The notes: generated by a model not told the origin, from the letters alone. A DNA stretch of 17,848 nt from JAZQNF01 sp045641505 (GCA_045641505.1 JAZUHB010000005.1:1-17848), one strand, 5' to 3'. Counted from the first letter of the stretch, positions 1 through 7,152 are shown. Numbers and translations: made by a program.

Positions 1-437
1 CGTCGCTCCTTTCGATGGTGCTGATCCGCCGCCGCTTCGGTCAGTCCGCCTTCCAGGCGAACCCCAGCCGCTTCGACCTCGCCGCGAACGAGGCCGTCTT
101 CGCCCACTGCACCGTCCCCTTCGACCTGGTCGGCGAGGTCACGCCCCTGACGCACTTCGAAAGCGGGATCGGCCTGGGCCTCCGCGGCCGGCTGCGCGAG
201 GAGGACGTGACGATCTTCCGGCTCGCGGCGGACCTGCGCCGCTGGTACCTGGCCGAGGGCCGCATCGTGGAAAATCTCTCGGACGAGGCGCTGTGCCGCA
301 CCCAGATCCGGGTCCGGCTCGACCAGCCCCTTTCCGGCCTCCTCAGCGCCTGCTGCGGCAACCATCAGCTGATCTTCTACGGAAGACACAAGGACGAGAT
401 GGAGGAGTATCTGAAAAAACTGCCTGAAGACAGTTAA
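1..437 (+). CDS. L-fucose isomerase family protein, C-terminal part (5' end outside window)
   Basis: The frame beginning at base 3 is open from the window edge to the TAA at 435-437, giving 144 residues. An ATG at 15 lies inside the frame but is probably internal, because the reading frame continues upstream without a stop. The residues read like the C-terminal domain of the L-fucose/L-arabinose isomerase family: a conserved stretch FANPSRFD-like (here QANPSRFD), AHCTVPFDLV, THFESGIGLGLRG and a late LCRTQ segment, ending in a GNHQLIFYG strand. These enzymes interconvert aldoses and ketoses in the cytoplasm, and full members are near 450-500 residues, so about two thirds is missing. The metal-binding residues of the family mostly lie upstream and cannot be checked here. 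The true substrate (fucose or another sugar) is not decidable from this fragment. No neighbouring sugar genes are visible. Confidence 0.8.
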   Translation, partial: SLLSMVLIRRRFGQSAFQANPSRFDLAANEAVFAHCTVPFDLVGEVTPLTHFESGIGLGLRGRLREEDVTIFRLAADLRRWYLAEGRIVENLSDEALCRTQIRVRLDQPLSGLLSACCGNHQLIFYGRHKDEMEEYLKKLPEDS

Positions 438-643
438 CAGAATCCCTACCGAAGAATGTCCTCAAGATATTCTTTGGAATCAATTACTTCCGTTCTGTTT
501 TCATCTGTTTCCTCGGAAAACGCTCCTTCAAATTGATGGTAACTGTTGTTTTGATAAACACATTCTAACCGATTCCGTAGCTATTTTCATTTAGAGAAAG
601 TCTCACATCTATATGTAACCTTACATAACCCCCCCCAAAAAAC

Positions 644-672
644 TTGCGCATTTTTTGTCGATAGCGTACAAT
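644..672 (+). promoter_or_regulatory. Candidate sigma-70/A type promoter
   Basis: TTGCGC at 644-649 and TACAAT at 667-672 are separated by exactly 17 bases. Transcription would begin near 679 and leave a leader of about 190 bases before the small exported protein at 872. That leader contains the inverted repeat at 688-749. Confidence 0.45.
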
Positions 673-687
673 AAATTATGTAGAAAT

Positions 688-749
688 CGTGATTATCAGT
701 TTTCCCTGCATCGGCTCTTTTTTATGAGCTTTTTTTCCTGATAATCGCG
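688..749 (+). other. Long-range inverted repeat in the leader of the small exported protein
   Basis: CGTGATTATCAG (688-699) pairs with CTGATAATCGCG (738-749) over 12 positions with one G-U pair. Between the arms lies a small GCTC/GAGC hairpin (714-717 with 726-729) followed by a T7 run (730-736), which resembles a weak terminator. The arrangement, just after a candidate promoter, could be a regulatory leader or a small RNA. No known riboswitch class was recognised. Confidence 0.4.
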
Positions 750-871
750 GGCATCGATTTATATTGCGAGTTCACCATTGAATACGTTTCTTCGCGAAAG
801 AATGCACCTGTATGCGATGTAAGACCAAAATCAATCCGAAGGAATTCCTGAATAAATAAAGGATAGCTGCC

Positions 872-1366
872 ATGAAAAAAACGTTTTTGATTCTTTTGAC
901 AGTCTTTGCGCTGTTCTTGTCCGCCCTTGTTCCCTCAGCCGCCTGCCTCGCGGAGGAAGGGAAGGTGAGCGTGTTCGAGACCGACCGCGAGTTCATCTAC
1001 TATGAGGAAGCGGACGGCATGCGCGTCACCATCGAAGTCTTCAAGCGGAACGGCGACGTGATCTTCAGCGTCTACCCTGACGCGGAGCCCGGCTGCTTTT
1101 TCGAGTTCAAGCTCAACGGCTTTGCCGTGGGTGAGCCGGATTGGAACGCGATTAAAGCGTACTGCTTCGCCAACGAAGCTTCCTGGACGAAGCGCTGTGT
1201 CGCGGATGAGGTCCGGGTCGAGGACGGCGGCGAGACCCTCGTCTGGTCCGCGAAGTATGACGGCACATATGTCTTTAACATCAAGGGGCTCCGGCACAAG
1301 AAGAAGCCCGCGATGCGCCGTATGCCGATGACCGTGACGGCTTACCGCGAGTGCTGCGTCGACTGA
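872..1366 (+). CDS. Small exported protein of unknown function
   Basis: The 164-residue product starts MKKTFLILLTVF and has a clear signal peptide: a positive N-terminus, a hydrophobic core at about residues 4-22 and a likely cleavage after CLA near residue 27. A GGA-type ribosome site lies 8 bases before the ATG. The Cys in SAAC is not a good lipobox, since a Leu/Val/Ile is absent at position -3. The mature part is acidic to mid-chain and becomes basic near the C-terminus (GLRHKKKPAMRRMPM). Three further Cys may bind metal or form disulphides once exported. The family is not recognised. The gene stands alone between a candidate promoter at 644 and a strong terminator at 1397. The product is most likely an envelope or extracellular protein. 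Confidence 0.75.
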   Translation: MKKTFLILLTVFALFLSALVPSAACLAEEGKVSVFETDREFIYYEEADGMRVTIEVFKRNGDVIFSVYPDAEPGCFFEFKLNGFAVGEPDWNAIKAYCFANEASWTKRCVADEVRVEDGGETLVWSAKYDGTYVFNIKGLRHKKKPAMRRMPMTVTAYRECCVD

Positions 1367-1396
1367 TCACCCGGCCAGAAATAAAGCAAAACGTTT

Positions 1397-1440
1397 CCCC
1401 CTTTGCCGGACATCCGGCGAAGGGGGATTCTTGTTGCTTT
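1397..1440 (+). terminator. Intrinsic terminator after the small exported protein
   Basis: A 13-bp stem, 1397-1409 with 1414-1426 (CCCCCTTTGCCGG against CCGGCGAAGGGGG, one G-U pair), closes a 4-base ACAT loop. A T-rich stretch follows. Confidence 0.75.
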
Positions 1441-1462
1441 CTCCCGCCGAAGAGCGTATAAT
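1434..1462 (+). promoter_or_regulatory. Candidate promoter of the CobW-family pair
   Basis: TTGCTT (1434-1439) and a consensus TATAAT (1457-1462) are 17 bases apart, overlapping the tail of the upstream terminator. The predicted start of transcription falls on the palindrome at 1469-1480. Confidence 0.6.
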
Positions 1463-1468
1463 GTAAAA

Positions 1469-1480
1469 GCAAAATTTTGC
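1469..1480. promoter_or_regulatory. Palindrome at the transcription start of the CobW pair, candidate operator
   Basis: GCAAAATTTTGC is a perfect 12-bp palindrome placed 6 bases after the -10 box, the usual place for a repressor to act. It does not match the textbook Zur or Fur consensus, so the regulator is unknown. Confidence 0.4.
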
Positions 1481-1500
1481 ACAGGAAAAGAGGTAATTTC

Positions 1501-2688
1501 ATGACCCGCGTAGACATCATCTCCGGCTTCCTCGGAGCCGGAAAAACTACTTTGATAAAGAAGCTTCTGAAAGAGGCACTCAGCGGCCGGAAGGTGGTCC
1601 TCATCGAAAACGAGTTCGGTGAAATCGGCATCGACGGCGGCTTCCTGAAGGAGGCCGGCATCCAGATCACCGAGATGAACTCCGGCTGCATCTGCTGCTC
1701 GCTGGTGGGCGATTTCGGCGAGGCGCTGAAGAAGGTGCTGGCCGAGTACGCGCCCGACCGCATCATCATCGAGCCCAGCGGCGTCGGCAAGCTCTCCGAC
1801 GTGGCCCGCGCCGTGGAGCGCGTCCGCGAAGAGGGCGCAGAGCTCGAGATCGGCTCCCTGACCACCGTGGTCGACGCCCACAAGGCGAAGATCTACATCA
1901 AGAACTTCGGCGAATTCTACAACAATCAGGTGGAGAGCGCCCAGACCGTCGTCCTGTCCCGCACCGGCGATCTCGCCCAGGCGAAGATCGAGGAAGTGGT
2001 CGCGCTGATCCGCGAGAAAAACGCGACCTGCGCCATCGTCACCACCGACTGGACCGAGCTCTCCGGCGAGCTCATGCTGAACGTCATGGACCGGAACGCG
2101 GACCTGGCGAAGCAGCTGATGGAGGAGGAAGAGGTCTGCCCCGTCTGCGGCCATCACCATCATCACGACGATGACGATGATGACGACGAGGAGTGCGAGT
2201 GCGGCTGCCACCATCATCACCACGACGATGACGATGACGACGACGAAGAGTGCGAGTGCGGCTGCCACCATCACCATCATCACGACGATGACGATGATGA
2301 CGATGATGAGGAGTGCGAGTGCCACCACCATCACCATCATCACGACGATGAGGACGACGAGGAGTGCTCCTGCGGCCATCACCATCATCACCATCATCAC
2401 GGCCATGACGCGGACGAGGTGTTCGTGAGCTGGGGCCGCGAGACCGCGCACAAGTTCACCGAGGCGCAGATCGAGGAGGCCCTGTCCATCCTCGAGAACA
2501 GCACCGATTACGGCACCGTGCTCCGCGCGAAGGGCATCCTGCCCACCCCCGACGGCGAGTGGCTGCACTTCGACCTGGTCCCCGGCGAGCATGAGATCCG
2601 CCGCGGCGCCGCCGACTACACCGGCCGTCTCTGCGTCATCGGCTCCCAGCTGAAGGAGGAAGCGCTGGAGGCGCTGTTCGGACTGTAA
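1501..2688 (+). CDS. CobW/COG0523 family GTPase with His/Asp/Cys-rich metal-binding repeats
   Basis: The 395-residue product is a G3E-family P-loop GTPase of the kind that delivers metal ions to target proteins. Walker A is GFLGAGKT (residues 9-16). The family metal motif is GCICC (Cys63, Cys65, Cys66). EPSGVGK (91-97) and TTVVDAHK follow. The usual NKxD guanine-specificity motif appears degenerate, reading SRTGD at 153-157. Residues 213-302 form an insert: a CPVC pair, then four tandem units of the form HHHHH-D7-EECECGC, then a final His run. A CobW C-terminal domain (about 306-395) closes the protein. The ATG at 1501 is chosen because AGAGG lies 6 bases before it; an upstream TTG at 1477 lies within the palindrome and lacks a site. 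The stop overlaps the next gene's ATG. The insert could hold zinc, nickel or cobalt; the metal is inferred only. Confidence 0.92.
   Translation: MTRVDIISGFLGAGKTTLIKKLLKEALSGRKVVLIENEFGEIGIDGGFLKEAGIQITEMNSGCICCSLVGDFGEALKKVLAEYAPDRIIIEPSGVGKLSDVARAVERVREEGAELEIGSLTTVVDAHKAKIYIKNFGEFYNNQVESAQTVVLSRTGDLAQAKIEEVVALIREKNATCAIVTTDWTELSGELMLNVMDRNADLAKQLMEEEEVCPVCGHHHHHDDDDDDDEECECGCHHHHHDDDDDDDEECECGCHHHHHHDDDDDDDDEECECHHHHHHHDDEDDEECSCGHHHHHHHHGHDADEVFVSWGRETAHKFTEAQIEEALSILENSTDYGTVLRAKGILPTPDGEWLHFDLVPGEHEIRRGAADYTGRLCVIGSQLKEEALEALFGL
2152..2373 (+). repeat. Coding tandem repeat (His/Asp/Cys units) inside the CobW-family gene
   Basis: Units of 57-60 bases encode HHHHH-D7-EECECGC at residues 218-236, 237-255, 256-274 and a shorter one at 275-291. 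Copies differ in CAT/CAC and GAT/GAC choice, so the protein pattern is kept more strictly than the DNA. Such sequence can expand or contract by slippage. Confidence 0.85.
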
Positions 2689-3638
2689 TGAACACCATTC
2701 CCGTATACATCATCCTGGGCTTCCTGGACAGCGGCAAGACCGCGTTCATCAAGGACACCCTGACCCAGGAATACTTCATGGACGGCTCGGAAACGCTCAT
2801 CGTCGCCTGCGAAGAGGGCGAGGAGGAGTACGACGAGGCGATGCTTCGGCGCGGCAAGGCGAAAGTCGCCTACGTCACCGACCAGGCCGAGTTCACCGCG
2901 CAGAAGCTCCGCTCGCTCGCCGCGCAGGAGAAGCCCGACCGGATCTTCCTGGAATACAACGGCATGTGGCCCATGCCGCTCCTCTCCGACGTGCTGGAGG
3001 AGGCCCGGCTCGAGATCGCGCAGATCATCATGATCGCCGACGGCGCGGGCTTCGACCTCTACCTCAGCAACATGCGCTCGCTGATCGTCGAGATGCTCAA
3101 GGTGAGCGACATGGTCATCTTCAACCGCTGCACCGCCGAGACGCCCCGCGGCGCCTACAAGCGGCTCGCCCGCGCGGCCAATCCCCGCTGCCAGGCGGCC
3201 TTCGAGGCGGCGGAGGGCGTCGAGCTCTCCGATGAGGAGGAGCTCCCCTACGACGTCAACGCCCCCGTGATCGAGCTGGACGACGCCGACTACGCGATCT
3301 TCCACATGGACGCGATGGAGAAGCACGAGCGCTACCAGGGCAAGACCGTGCACTTCAAGGCGCAGTTCTGCAAGCCCCGCATGGGCGTCGGCGTGAAGGG
3401 CTCCTTCATCCCCGGCCGCTTCGCGATGGTCTGCTGCGCGAACGACATCCAGTTCATCGGCTACATGGCCCAGGGCGACCCCTACCTCACCAAGGGCCTG
3501 CAGAACCGCGACTGGATCGAGGTCACGGCCCAGATGAAATATGAGCGCCGCCGCGAGTACAACGGCGTCGGCCCGGTCTGGTACGTGAACAGCGTGAAGC
3601 CCTGCGAAAAGCCCGCTGAGGAGGTCTGCTATTTCTGA
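2688..3638 (+). CDS. CobW-like GTPase with C-terminal TIGR03943/DUF1980-like domain
   Basis: The 316-residue product starts with a P-loop (GFLDSGKT, residues 11-18) and the CEEGEEEYD signature (41-49) in place of the GCICC motif of its neighbour. LEYNGMW (89-95) takes the place of the EPSG region. From about residue 215 it resembles the small domain of TIGR03943/DUF1980 proteins: a GRFAMVCCANDIQFIGY segment (243-259) with a Cys249-Cys250 pair and a closing strand WYVNSVKPCEKP. In other Clostridia proteins of this form travel with a COG0523 partner and often with a permease; that is family knowledge recalled, not seen here. ATG 2688 overlaps the TAA of the upstream gene by one base, so the two are very likely translated together. 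A metal-trafficking role is likely, with its target unknown. Confidence 0.85.
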   Translation: MNTIPVYIILGFLDSGKTAFIKDTLTQEYFMDGSETLIVACEEGEEEYDEAMLRRGKAKVAYVTDQAEFTAQKLRSLAAQEKPDRIFLEYNGMWPMPLLSDVLEEARLEIAQIIMIADGAGFDLYLSNMRSLIVEMLKVSDMVIFNRCTAETPRGAYKRLARAANPRCQAAFEAAEGVELSDEEELPYDVNAPVIELDDADYAIFHMDAMEKHERYQGKTVHFKAQFCKPRMGVGVKGSFIPGRFAMVCCANDIQFIGYMAQGDPYLTKGLQNRDWIEVTAQMKYERRREYNGVGPVWYVNSVKPCEKPAEEVCYF

Positions 3639-3639
3639 C

Positions 3640-3694
3640 GGCGCTTCGAGCGCCCTTTGCCGCGGCCGCGTCGTAACGATACGGCCGCAGTTTT
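3640..3694 (+). terminator. Terminator region after the CobW pair
   Basis: Two hairpins follow the stop. GGCGCT (3640-3645) pairs with AGCGCC (3649-3654). GCGGCCG (3662-3668) pairs with CGGCCGC (3682-3688) and is followed by a short T4 run. The second one is the more terminator-like. Confidence 0.6.
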
Positions 3695-3705
3695 ATAGGA
3701 AAGGA

Positions 3706-4344
3706 ATGATCCGCATGAAGAAAACGACCCGCGTTACCGCGCTGCTTCTCGCGGCGCTGCTCCTCGCCGCCCTCTGCGGCTGCGGTCCGAAGGAACCGGC
3801 CGAGAGCCGGACCGAGAGCCAGGCAGCCGAAAGCCGCCAGGACCGCCCCGACGGCCGTCCCTTCGCCGTGATCGAGATGAAGGACCTGGGCAGGATCGAG
3901 ATCGAGCTCTGCCCCGACATCGCGCCCATCACCGTCGCGAACTTCATCGAACTCGCGGAAAGCGGCTTCTACGACGGCCTCACCTTCCACCGCGTGCTCC
4001 CCGGCTTCATGATCCAGGGCGGCGACCCGCTGGGCAACGGCTACGGGCACACCGCTCCCATCAAGGGTGAGTTCGCGGCGAACGGCGTGGACAATCCCCT
4101 GCTCCACGTCCGCGGCGTCGTCTCGCTGGCCCGCAGCGAGGGCTTCGACACCGGCTCCTGCCAGTTCTTCATCCTGCACGGGGACGCTGACTGGCTGGAC
4201 GGCCAGTACGCGGCCTTCGGCAAGGTCGTAAGCGGCATGGAGGTAGTCGACGCGATCGCCGGGAACACTCCCTACGGCTATAACGGCGCGGTCGCGCCGG
4301 CGGACCAGCCCGTGATCGCCCGGATCACGATCGAGTACCGCTGA
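3706..4344 (+). CDS. Cyclophilin-type peptidyl-prolyl isomerase lipoprotein
   Basis: The 212-residue product is a cyclophilin, which speeds cis-trans isomerisation at proline and here would help folding of exported proteins. It has a lipoprotein signal peptide with lipobox LCGC, the lipidated residue being Cys26. A short flexible Ser/Glu-rich linker runs to about residue 52 and the catalytic domain fills the rest. Family landmarks are FHRVLPGFMIQGGDP (94-108) with the catalytic Arg96, and CQFFI (152-156). The expected active-site pattern of small bacterial cyclophilins is intact. Two starts are possible: ATG 3706 has AGGA 5 bases before it, and ATG 3715 (MKKTTR) has AAGGA 9 bases before it. 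The second gives the more typical signal peptide. The TGA overlaps the ATG of trmO by one base, so translation is coupled. Confidence 0.92.
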   Translation: MIRMKKTTRVTALLLAALLLAALCGCGPKEPAESRTESQAAESRQDRPDGRPFAVIEMKDLGRIEIELCPDIAPITVANFIELAESGFYDGLTFHRVLPGFMIQGGDPLGNGYGHTAPIKGEFAANGVDNPLLHVRGVVSLARSEGFDTGSCQFFILHGDADWLDGQYAAFGKVVSGMEVVDAIAGNTPYGYNGAVAPADQPVIARITIEYR

Positions 4345-5030
4345 TGGAGCTCAAGATCATCGCCCGCATCCGCACGGATTTCCCGGAGAAGTTCGGGATC
4401 CCGCGGCAGAGCGGTCTCGTGGAGGAGCTCTCCGGCCGCATCGTGTTCGAGCCCGGCTTCCGGGATCCGGACGCGCTCCGGGGCCTCGAGGGTTATTCGC
4501 ATCTTTGGATTTTATGGCAGTTCGAGGACAGCGCCCGGGACGGCTTCGTCCCGACAGTCCGCCCCCCGCGCCTCGGCGGCAACACCCGCATGGGCGTTTT
4601 CGCCACCCGCTCGCCCTTCCGGCCGAACCCGATCGGTCTCTCCTGCGTGAAGATCGCGGGGATCGAGGAGGGGCCCGAGGGACCGGTCATCCGCGTCCTC
4701 GGCGCGGATCTGCGCGACAACACGCCGATCTTCGACCTGAAGCCCTACCTGCCCTTCACCGACGCCCATCCGGACGCGCGGGGCGGCTTCGCGGAGGAGC
4801 ACCGCGGCTACGCGCTCGAGGTCGACGCGCCGCCCGAGCTTCTGTCCCTTCTTCCCGAAGAGAAGCGGCAGGCGCTCCTCGGGATCCTCGCGCAGGATCC
4901 CCGGCCCTCCTATCAGGACGATCCCGAGCGGATCTACGGTCTCTCCTTCGCGGGCTACGCGGTCCGCTTCCGCGTCGAGGGCGGACGGCTCACGGTGACG
5001 GAGCTTAGGGCGGAAACCCACGCGGAATGA
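4344..5030 (+). CDS. trmO: tRNA (N6-threonylcarbamoyladenosine(37)-N6)-methyltransferase TrmO
   Basis: The 228-residue product matches the TsaA/YaeB family, renamed TrmO, which methylates t6A at position 37 of a subset of tRNAs using SAM. This all-beta enzyme is unrelated to Rossmann methyltransferases. The signature RSPFRPNPIGLS lies at residues 89-100, and DLKPYLPFTD at 131-140; YSHLWILW (51-58) is also typical. The length agrees with the usual 230-240 residues. The ATG at 4344 shares a base with the TGA of the cyclophilin gene, so both are probably made from one transcript. Functionally the pair has no obvious link. A very strong terminator follows at 5049. Confidence 0.94.
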   Translation: MELKIIARIRTDFPEKFGIPRQSGLVEELSGRIVFEPGFRDPDALRGLEGYSHLWILWQFEDSARDGFVPTVRPPRLGGNTRMGVFATRSPFRPNPIGLSCVKIAGIEEGPEGPVIRVLGADLRDNTPIFDLKPYLPFTDAHPDARGGFAEEHRGYALEVDAPPELLSLLPEEKRQALLGILAQDPRPSYQDDPERIYGLSFAGYAVRFRVEGGRLTVTELRAETHAE

Positions 5031-5048
5031 TTTTTCCGAAAAAATCCG

Positions 5049-5079
5049 AAAAAAGAGGAAACGATTTCCTCTTTTTTTT
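5049..5079 (+). terminator. Strong intrinsic terminator after trmO
   Basis: GAGGAAA (5055-5061) pairs with TTTCCTC (5065-5071) around a CGA loop. The stem is extended by six A-T pairs and ends in a T8 run (5072-5079). The A tract also makes it a potential terminator for the opposite strand. Confidence 0.92.
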
Positions 5080-5150
5080 ATTGTATAGATAGAGGGCCGT
5101 GTCCGCGGGACGCTTCCCTCCGCATTTTCCCCATTTTCGCAGGAGGCAGC

Positions 5151-5501
5151 ATGTACACGATCAAGGCAGAGGAGTTCACCTACGTCGGACGGATGATCCA
5201 GAACCGCCGCAAGGAGCTGGGCCTCACCCAGGAGGAGCTCGCGGAGAAGCTTGAGGTGAGCGCCACGCACATGGGCCGGGTCGAAAAAGGCTCGCGGCCC
5301 GGCCTCGACCTGCTGACCCAGCTCGCCCGCGAGCTCGGCCTCTCGCTGGACGGCCTCCTGGGCGTCGTCCCGTCGGAAAACGGCACCCTCCGCGCGCTCG
5401 TCGACTGCGTCGGGAACCGCTCCGACGCCGAGCAGAAAATGGCGCTGAACGTCATCGCGGAGCTCTTCGAGAGCCTCGACTCGATCCGCTGCGAAAAATG
5501 A
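5151..5501 (+). CDS. XRE-family helix-turn-helix regulator
   Basis: The 116-residue product has a Cro/C1-type HTH domain at about residues 12-68 (the core reads IQNRRKELGLTQEELAEKL, with VSATHMGRVEKGSRPGLDLL after it). A short C-terminal helical region (about 80-112) probably dimerises. AGGAGG lies 4 bases before the ATG. The gene is monocistronic or nearly so: the trmO terminator lies before it and a separate strong promoter for the permease starts 20 bases after its stop. The regulated genes are unknown. Nothing links it to uraA, whose control is explained by the attenuator. Confidence 0.88.
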   Translation: MYTIKAEEFTYVGRMIQNRRKELGLTQEELAEKLEVSATHMGRVEKGSRPGLDLLTQLARELGLSLDGLLGVVPSENGTLRALVDCVGNRSDAEQKMALNVIAELFESLDSIRCEK

Positions 5502-5521
5502 AAAATCCCGCCGATCTCCTG

Positions 5522-5550
5522 TTGACTTTCCCCCGTCCTTCCCATATAAT
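5522..5550 (+). promoter_or_regulatory. Promoter of the uracil permease leader
   Basis: TTGACT (5522-5527) and TATAAT (5545-5550) are separated by 17 bases, close to the consensus for the housekeeping sigma factor. Transcription should begin near 5557. Confidence 0.88.
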
Positions 5551-5570
5551 GAACGAGAATTAGATGGAAA

Positions 5571-5601
5571 CCTTTAATTCGGCACGGAGAGGCCGACAAG
5601 G
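5571..5601 (+). promoter_or_regulatory. PyrR-binding anti-antiterminator hairpin
   Basis: The RNA reads CCUUUAAU, then a UCGGC (5579-5583)/GCCGA (5592-5596) stem around an ACGGAGAG loop, then ACAAGG; CCTT (5571-5574) pairs with AAGG (5598-5601). This matches the known PyrR-binding loop of Firmicutes (UUUAAU upstream, GAGAGG in the loop). With UMP bound, PyrR would hold this hairpin and let the downstream terminator form. Confidence 0.85.
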
Positions 5602-5672
5602 TATGCAGCGAAATTCGCCGCAGCGGGACGAGAGTTCCGCGATAAATGCTGATTCCGACTCTGAGCATTTAT
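5602..5672 (+). promoter_or_regulatory. Central part of the pyrimidine attenuator leader
   Basis: Between the PyrR site and the terminator lie GCGGGAC/GTTCCGC (5623-5640, loop GAGA) and ATAAATGCT/AGCATTTAT (5642-5672), both able to pair. The alternative antiterminator fold probably uses part of this stretch. The exact partner strands were not computed. Confidence 0.5.
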
Positions 5673-5703
5673 GCCTTGCCGAAACCCACGGCAAGGCTTT
5701 TTT
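5673..5703 (+). terminator. Attenuator terminator before the uracil permease
   Basis: GCCTTGCCG (5673-5681) pairs with CGGCAAGGC (5689-5697) around a 7-base loop, followed by T6 (5698-5703). Placed 95 bases before the permease start, it is the conditional stop expected of PyrR attenuation. Confidence 0.9.
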
Positions 5704-5798
5704 CTTGGAAAAACGGGCGGAGCGATCCGGCCGCCGACCGGGGAAAAGCCGAAAAGAACGGGCGGAAACGCCTGAAATCAAAATCGGAGGGACAAAAC

Positions 5799-7130
5799 AT
5801 GAAACTCACGTACAACATCGAGGACAAGCCCAAGTTCGGTCAGACCCTGGTCTTCGCCCTGCAGCAGCTGCTGGCCATCATGGCTGCCACCATCGCCGTT
5901 CCCAACATCGTCGGCAACGGCATGAGCCCCGCGGCCGCCCTGTTCGGCGCCGGCGCCGGCACCCTGGTCTATCTTCTGTTCACCAAGTTCAAGAGCCCCG
6001 TCTTCCTCGGCTCCTCCTTCGCCTTCCTCGGCTCCATGTTCGCGGCCTTCGCCGGCGCGGCTTCCACCAGCATCGGCTACGCCGGTCTGCTGATCGGTGC
6101 CATCTTCGCCGGTCTGGTCTACGTCGTGATCGCCATCGTCATCAAGCTGGTCGGTGTCAACTGGATCAACAAGCTGATGCCCGCGGTCGTCATCGGCCCC
6201 ACCGTCGCCATCATCGGTCTGTCTCTGGCCGGCAACGCGGTCGGCGACCTCACCACCGGCGGTCTGAAGGACGCGGCCGGCGCCGCCGTCGCGAACCCCT
6301 ACCTCTGCCTGGTCATCGGTCTGATCACCCTGTTCGTCACCATGATCTGCTCCGTGTACGGCAAGAAGTTCCTCAAGATGATCCCCTTCGTCATCGGTAT
6401 CCTGGCCGGCTACGTCGTCGCCGCCATCTTCACCGTGATCGGTATCGCCAACGGCAACGCCGCGCTGCAGGTCATCGACTTCACCAAGTTCGCCAACATG
6501 CAGTGGATTCCCTCCTTCACCTTCATCGAGGCCTTCAAGGGTCTCGGCGCCATCGACGGCACCTACATCCTGACCGTGCTGGTCGCCTATGTCCCCGTCG
6601 CGTTCGTCGTCTTCGCCGAGCATCTGGCTGACCACAAGAACATCTCCTCCATCATCGAGCGCGACCTGCTCGAGAACCCCGGCCTGCATCGCACCCTGCT
6701 GGGCGACGGCATCGGCTCCATGGTCGGCGCCTTCTTCGGCGGCTGCCCCAACACCACCTACGGCGAGTCCATCGGCTGCGTCGCCATCTCCGGCAACGCT
6801 TCCATCGTGACCATCCTGACCACCGCCATCATGGCCATCGTGATCTCCTTCATCGCTCCCTTCTCCACCTTCCTGGCCACCATCCCCAACTGCGTGATGG
6901 GCGGCGTCTGCATCGCGCTGTACGGCTTCATCGCCGTCTCCGGTCTGAAGATGGTCCAGAAGGTCGACCTGGAAGACAACCGCAACCTCTTCGTGGTCTC
7001 CGTCATCCTGATCGCCGGCATCGGCGGCCTGACCCTCAGCTTCGGCAAGGTCACCCTGACCTCCGTCGCCTGCGCTCTGATCCTCGGCATCCTGACCAAC
7101 GTCATCCTGCGCGGCAAGAAGAAGGCCTGA
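5799..7130 (+). CDS. uraA: Uracil permease, NCS2 family
   Basis: The 443-residue membrane protein belongs to the nucleobase:cation symporter-2 family and takes up uracil across the cytoplasmic membrane by proton symport. The family signature around PNTTYGESIG (residues about 321-330), the preceding AEHLADHKNI segment and the alternating hydrophobic stretches over the whole length (some 14 are expected) support UraA/PyrP over the xanthine branch. The ATG at 5799 is chosen because GGAGG sits 8 bases before it; longer readings from 5646 run through the attenuator and are not credible. The pyrimidine attenuator upstream independently supports uracil as substrate. Codon use is very uniform and C-ending, suggesting high expression. 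A terminator follows at 7153. Some Firmicutes name this gene pyrP. Confidence 0.94.
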   Translation: MKLTYNIEDKPKFGQTLVFALQQLLAIMAATIAVPNIVGNGMSPAAALFGAGAGTLVYLLFTKFKSPVFLGSSFAFLGSMFAAFAGAASTSIGYAGLLIGAIFAGLVYVVIAIVIKLVGVNWINKLMPAVVIGPTVAIIGLSLAGNAVGDLTTGGLKDAAGAAVANPYLCLVIGLITLFVTMICSVYGKKFLKMIPFVIGILAGYVVAAIFTVIGIANGNAALQVIDFTKFANMQWIPSFTFIEAFKGLGAIDGTYILTVLVAYVPVAFVVFAEHLADHKNISSIIERDLLENPGLHRTLLGDGIGSMVGAFFGGCPNTTYGESIGCVAISGNASIVTILTTAIMAIVISFIAPFSTFLATIPNCVMGGVCIALYGFIAVSGLKMVQKVDLEDNRNLFVVSVILIAGIGGLTLSFGKVTLTSVACALILGILTNVILRGKKKA

Positions 7131-7152
7131 GCAGCAAGAACATAAGCCAAGC

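Larger units (their letters stand above)
438..871. other. AT-rich intergenic region with leader-like structure and a gene remnant
   Basis: These 434 bases are clearly AT-richer than the GC-rich genes on both sides. They hold a candidate promoter (644-672), an inverted repeat (688-749), an eight-base C run (629-636), and on the - strand an open stretch of 44 codons (580-446) with no usable start codon. The last ends in an acidic tail (VIDSKEYLEDILR) and may be the decayed end of a lost gene. No intact gene or tRNA is visible. Confidence 0.5.

Noticed and set aside
15..437. Complete small gene starting at ATG 15
   Set aside because: The frame is open upstream to the window edge and the residues are only the C-terminal part of a larger isomerase.
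688..749. Fur box made from the TGATAAT-like arms
   Set aside because: The arms are 38 bases apart, so they do not form the compact Fur-type palindrome.
1342..2592. 416-residue - strand frame opposite the CobW-family gene
   Set aside because: Val/Met/Leu repeats are the antisense of His/Asp codons; no start site or family match.
5557..5703. Purine or other metabolite riboswitch before the permease
   Set aside because: None of the conserved purine-aptamer loops are present, whereas the PyrR loop matches well.
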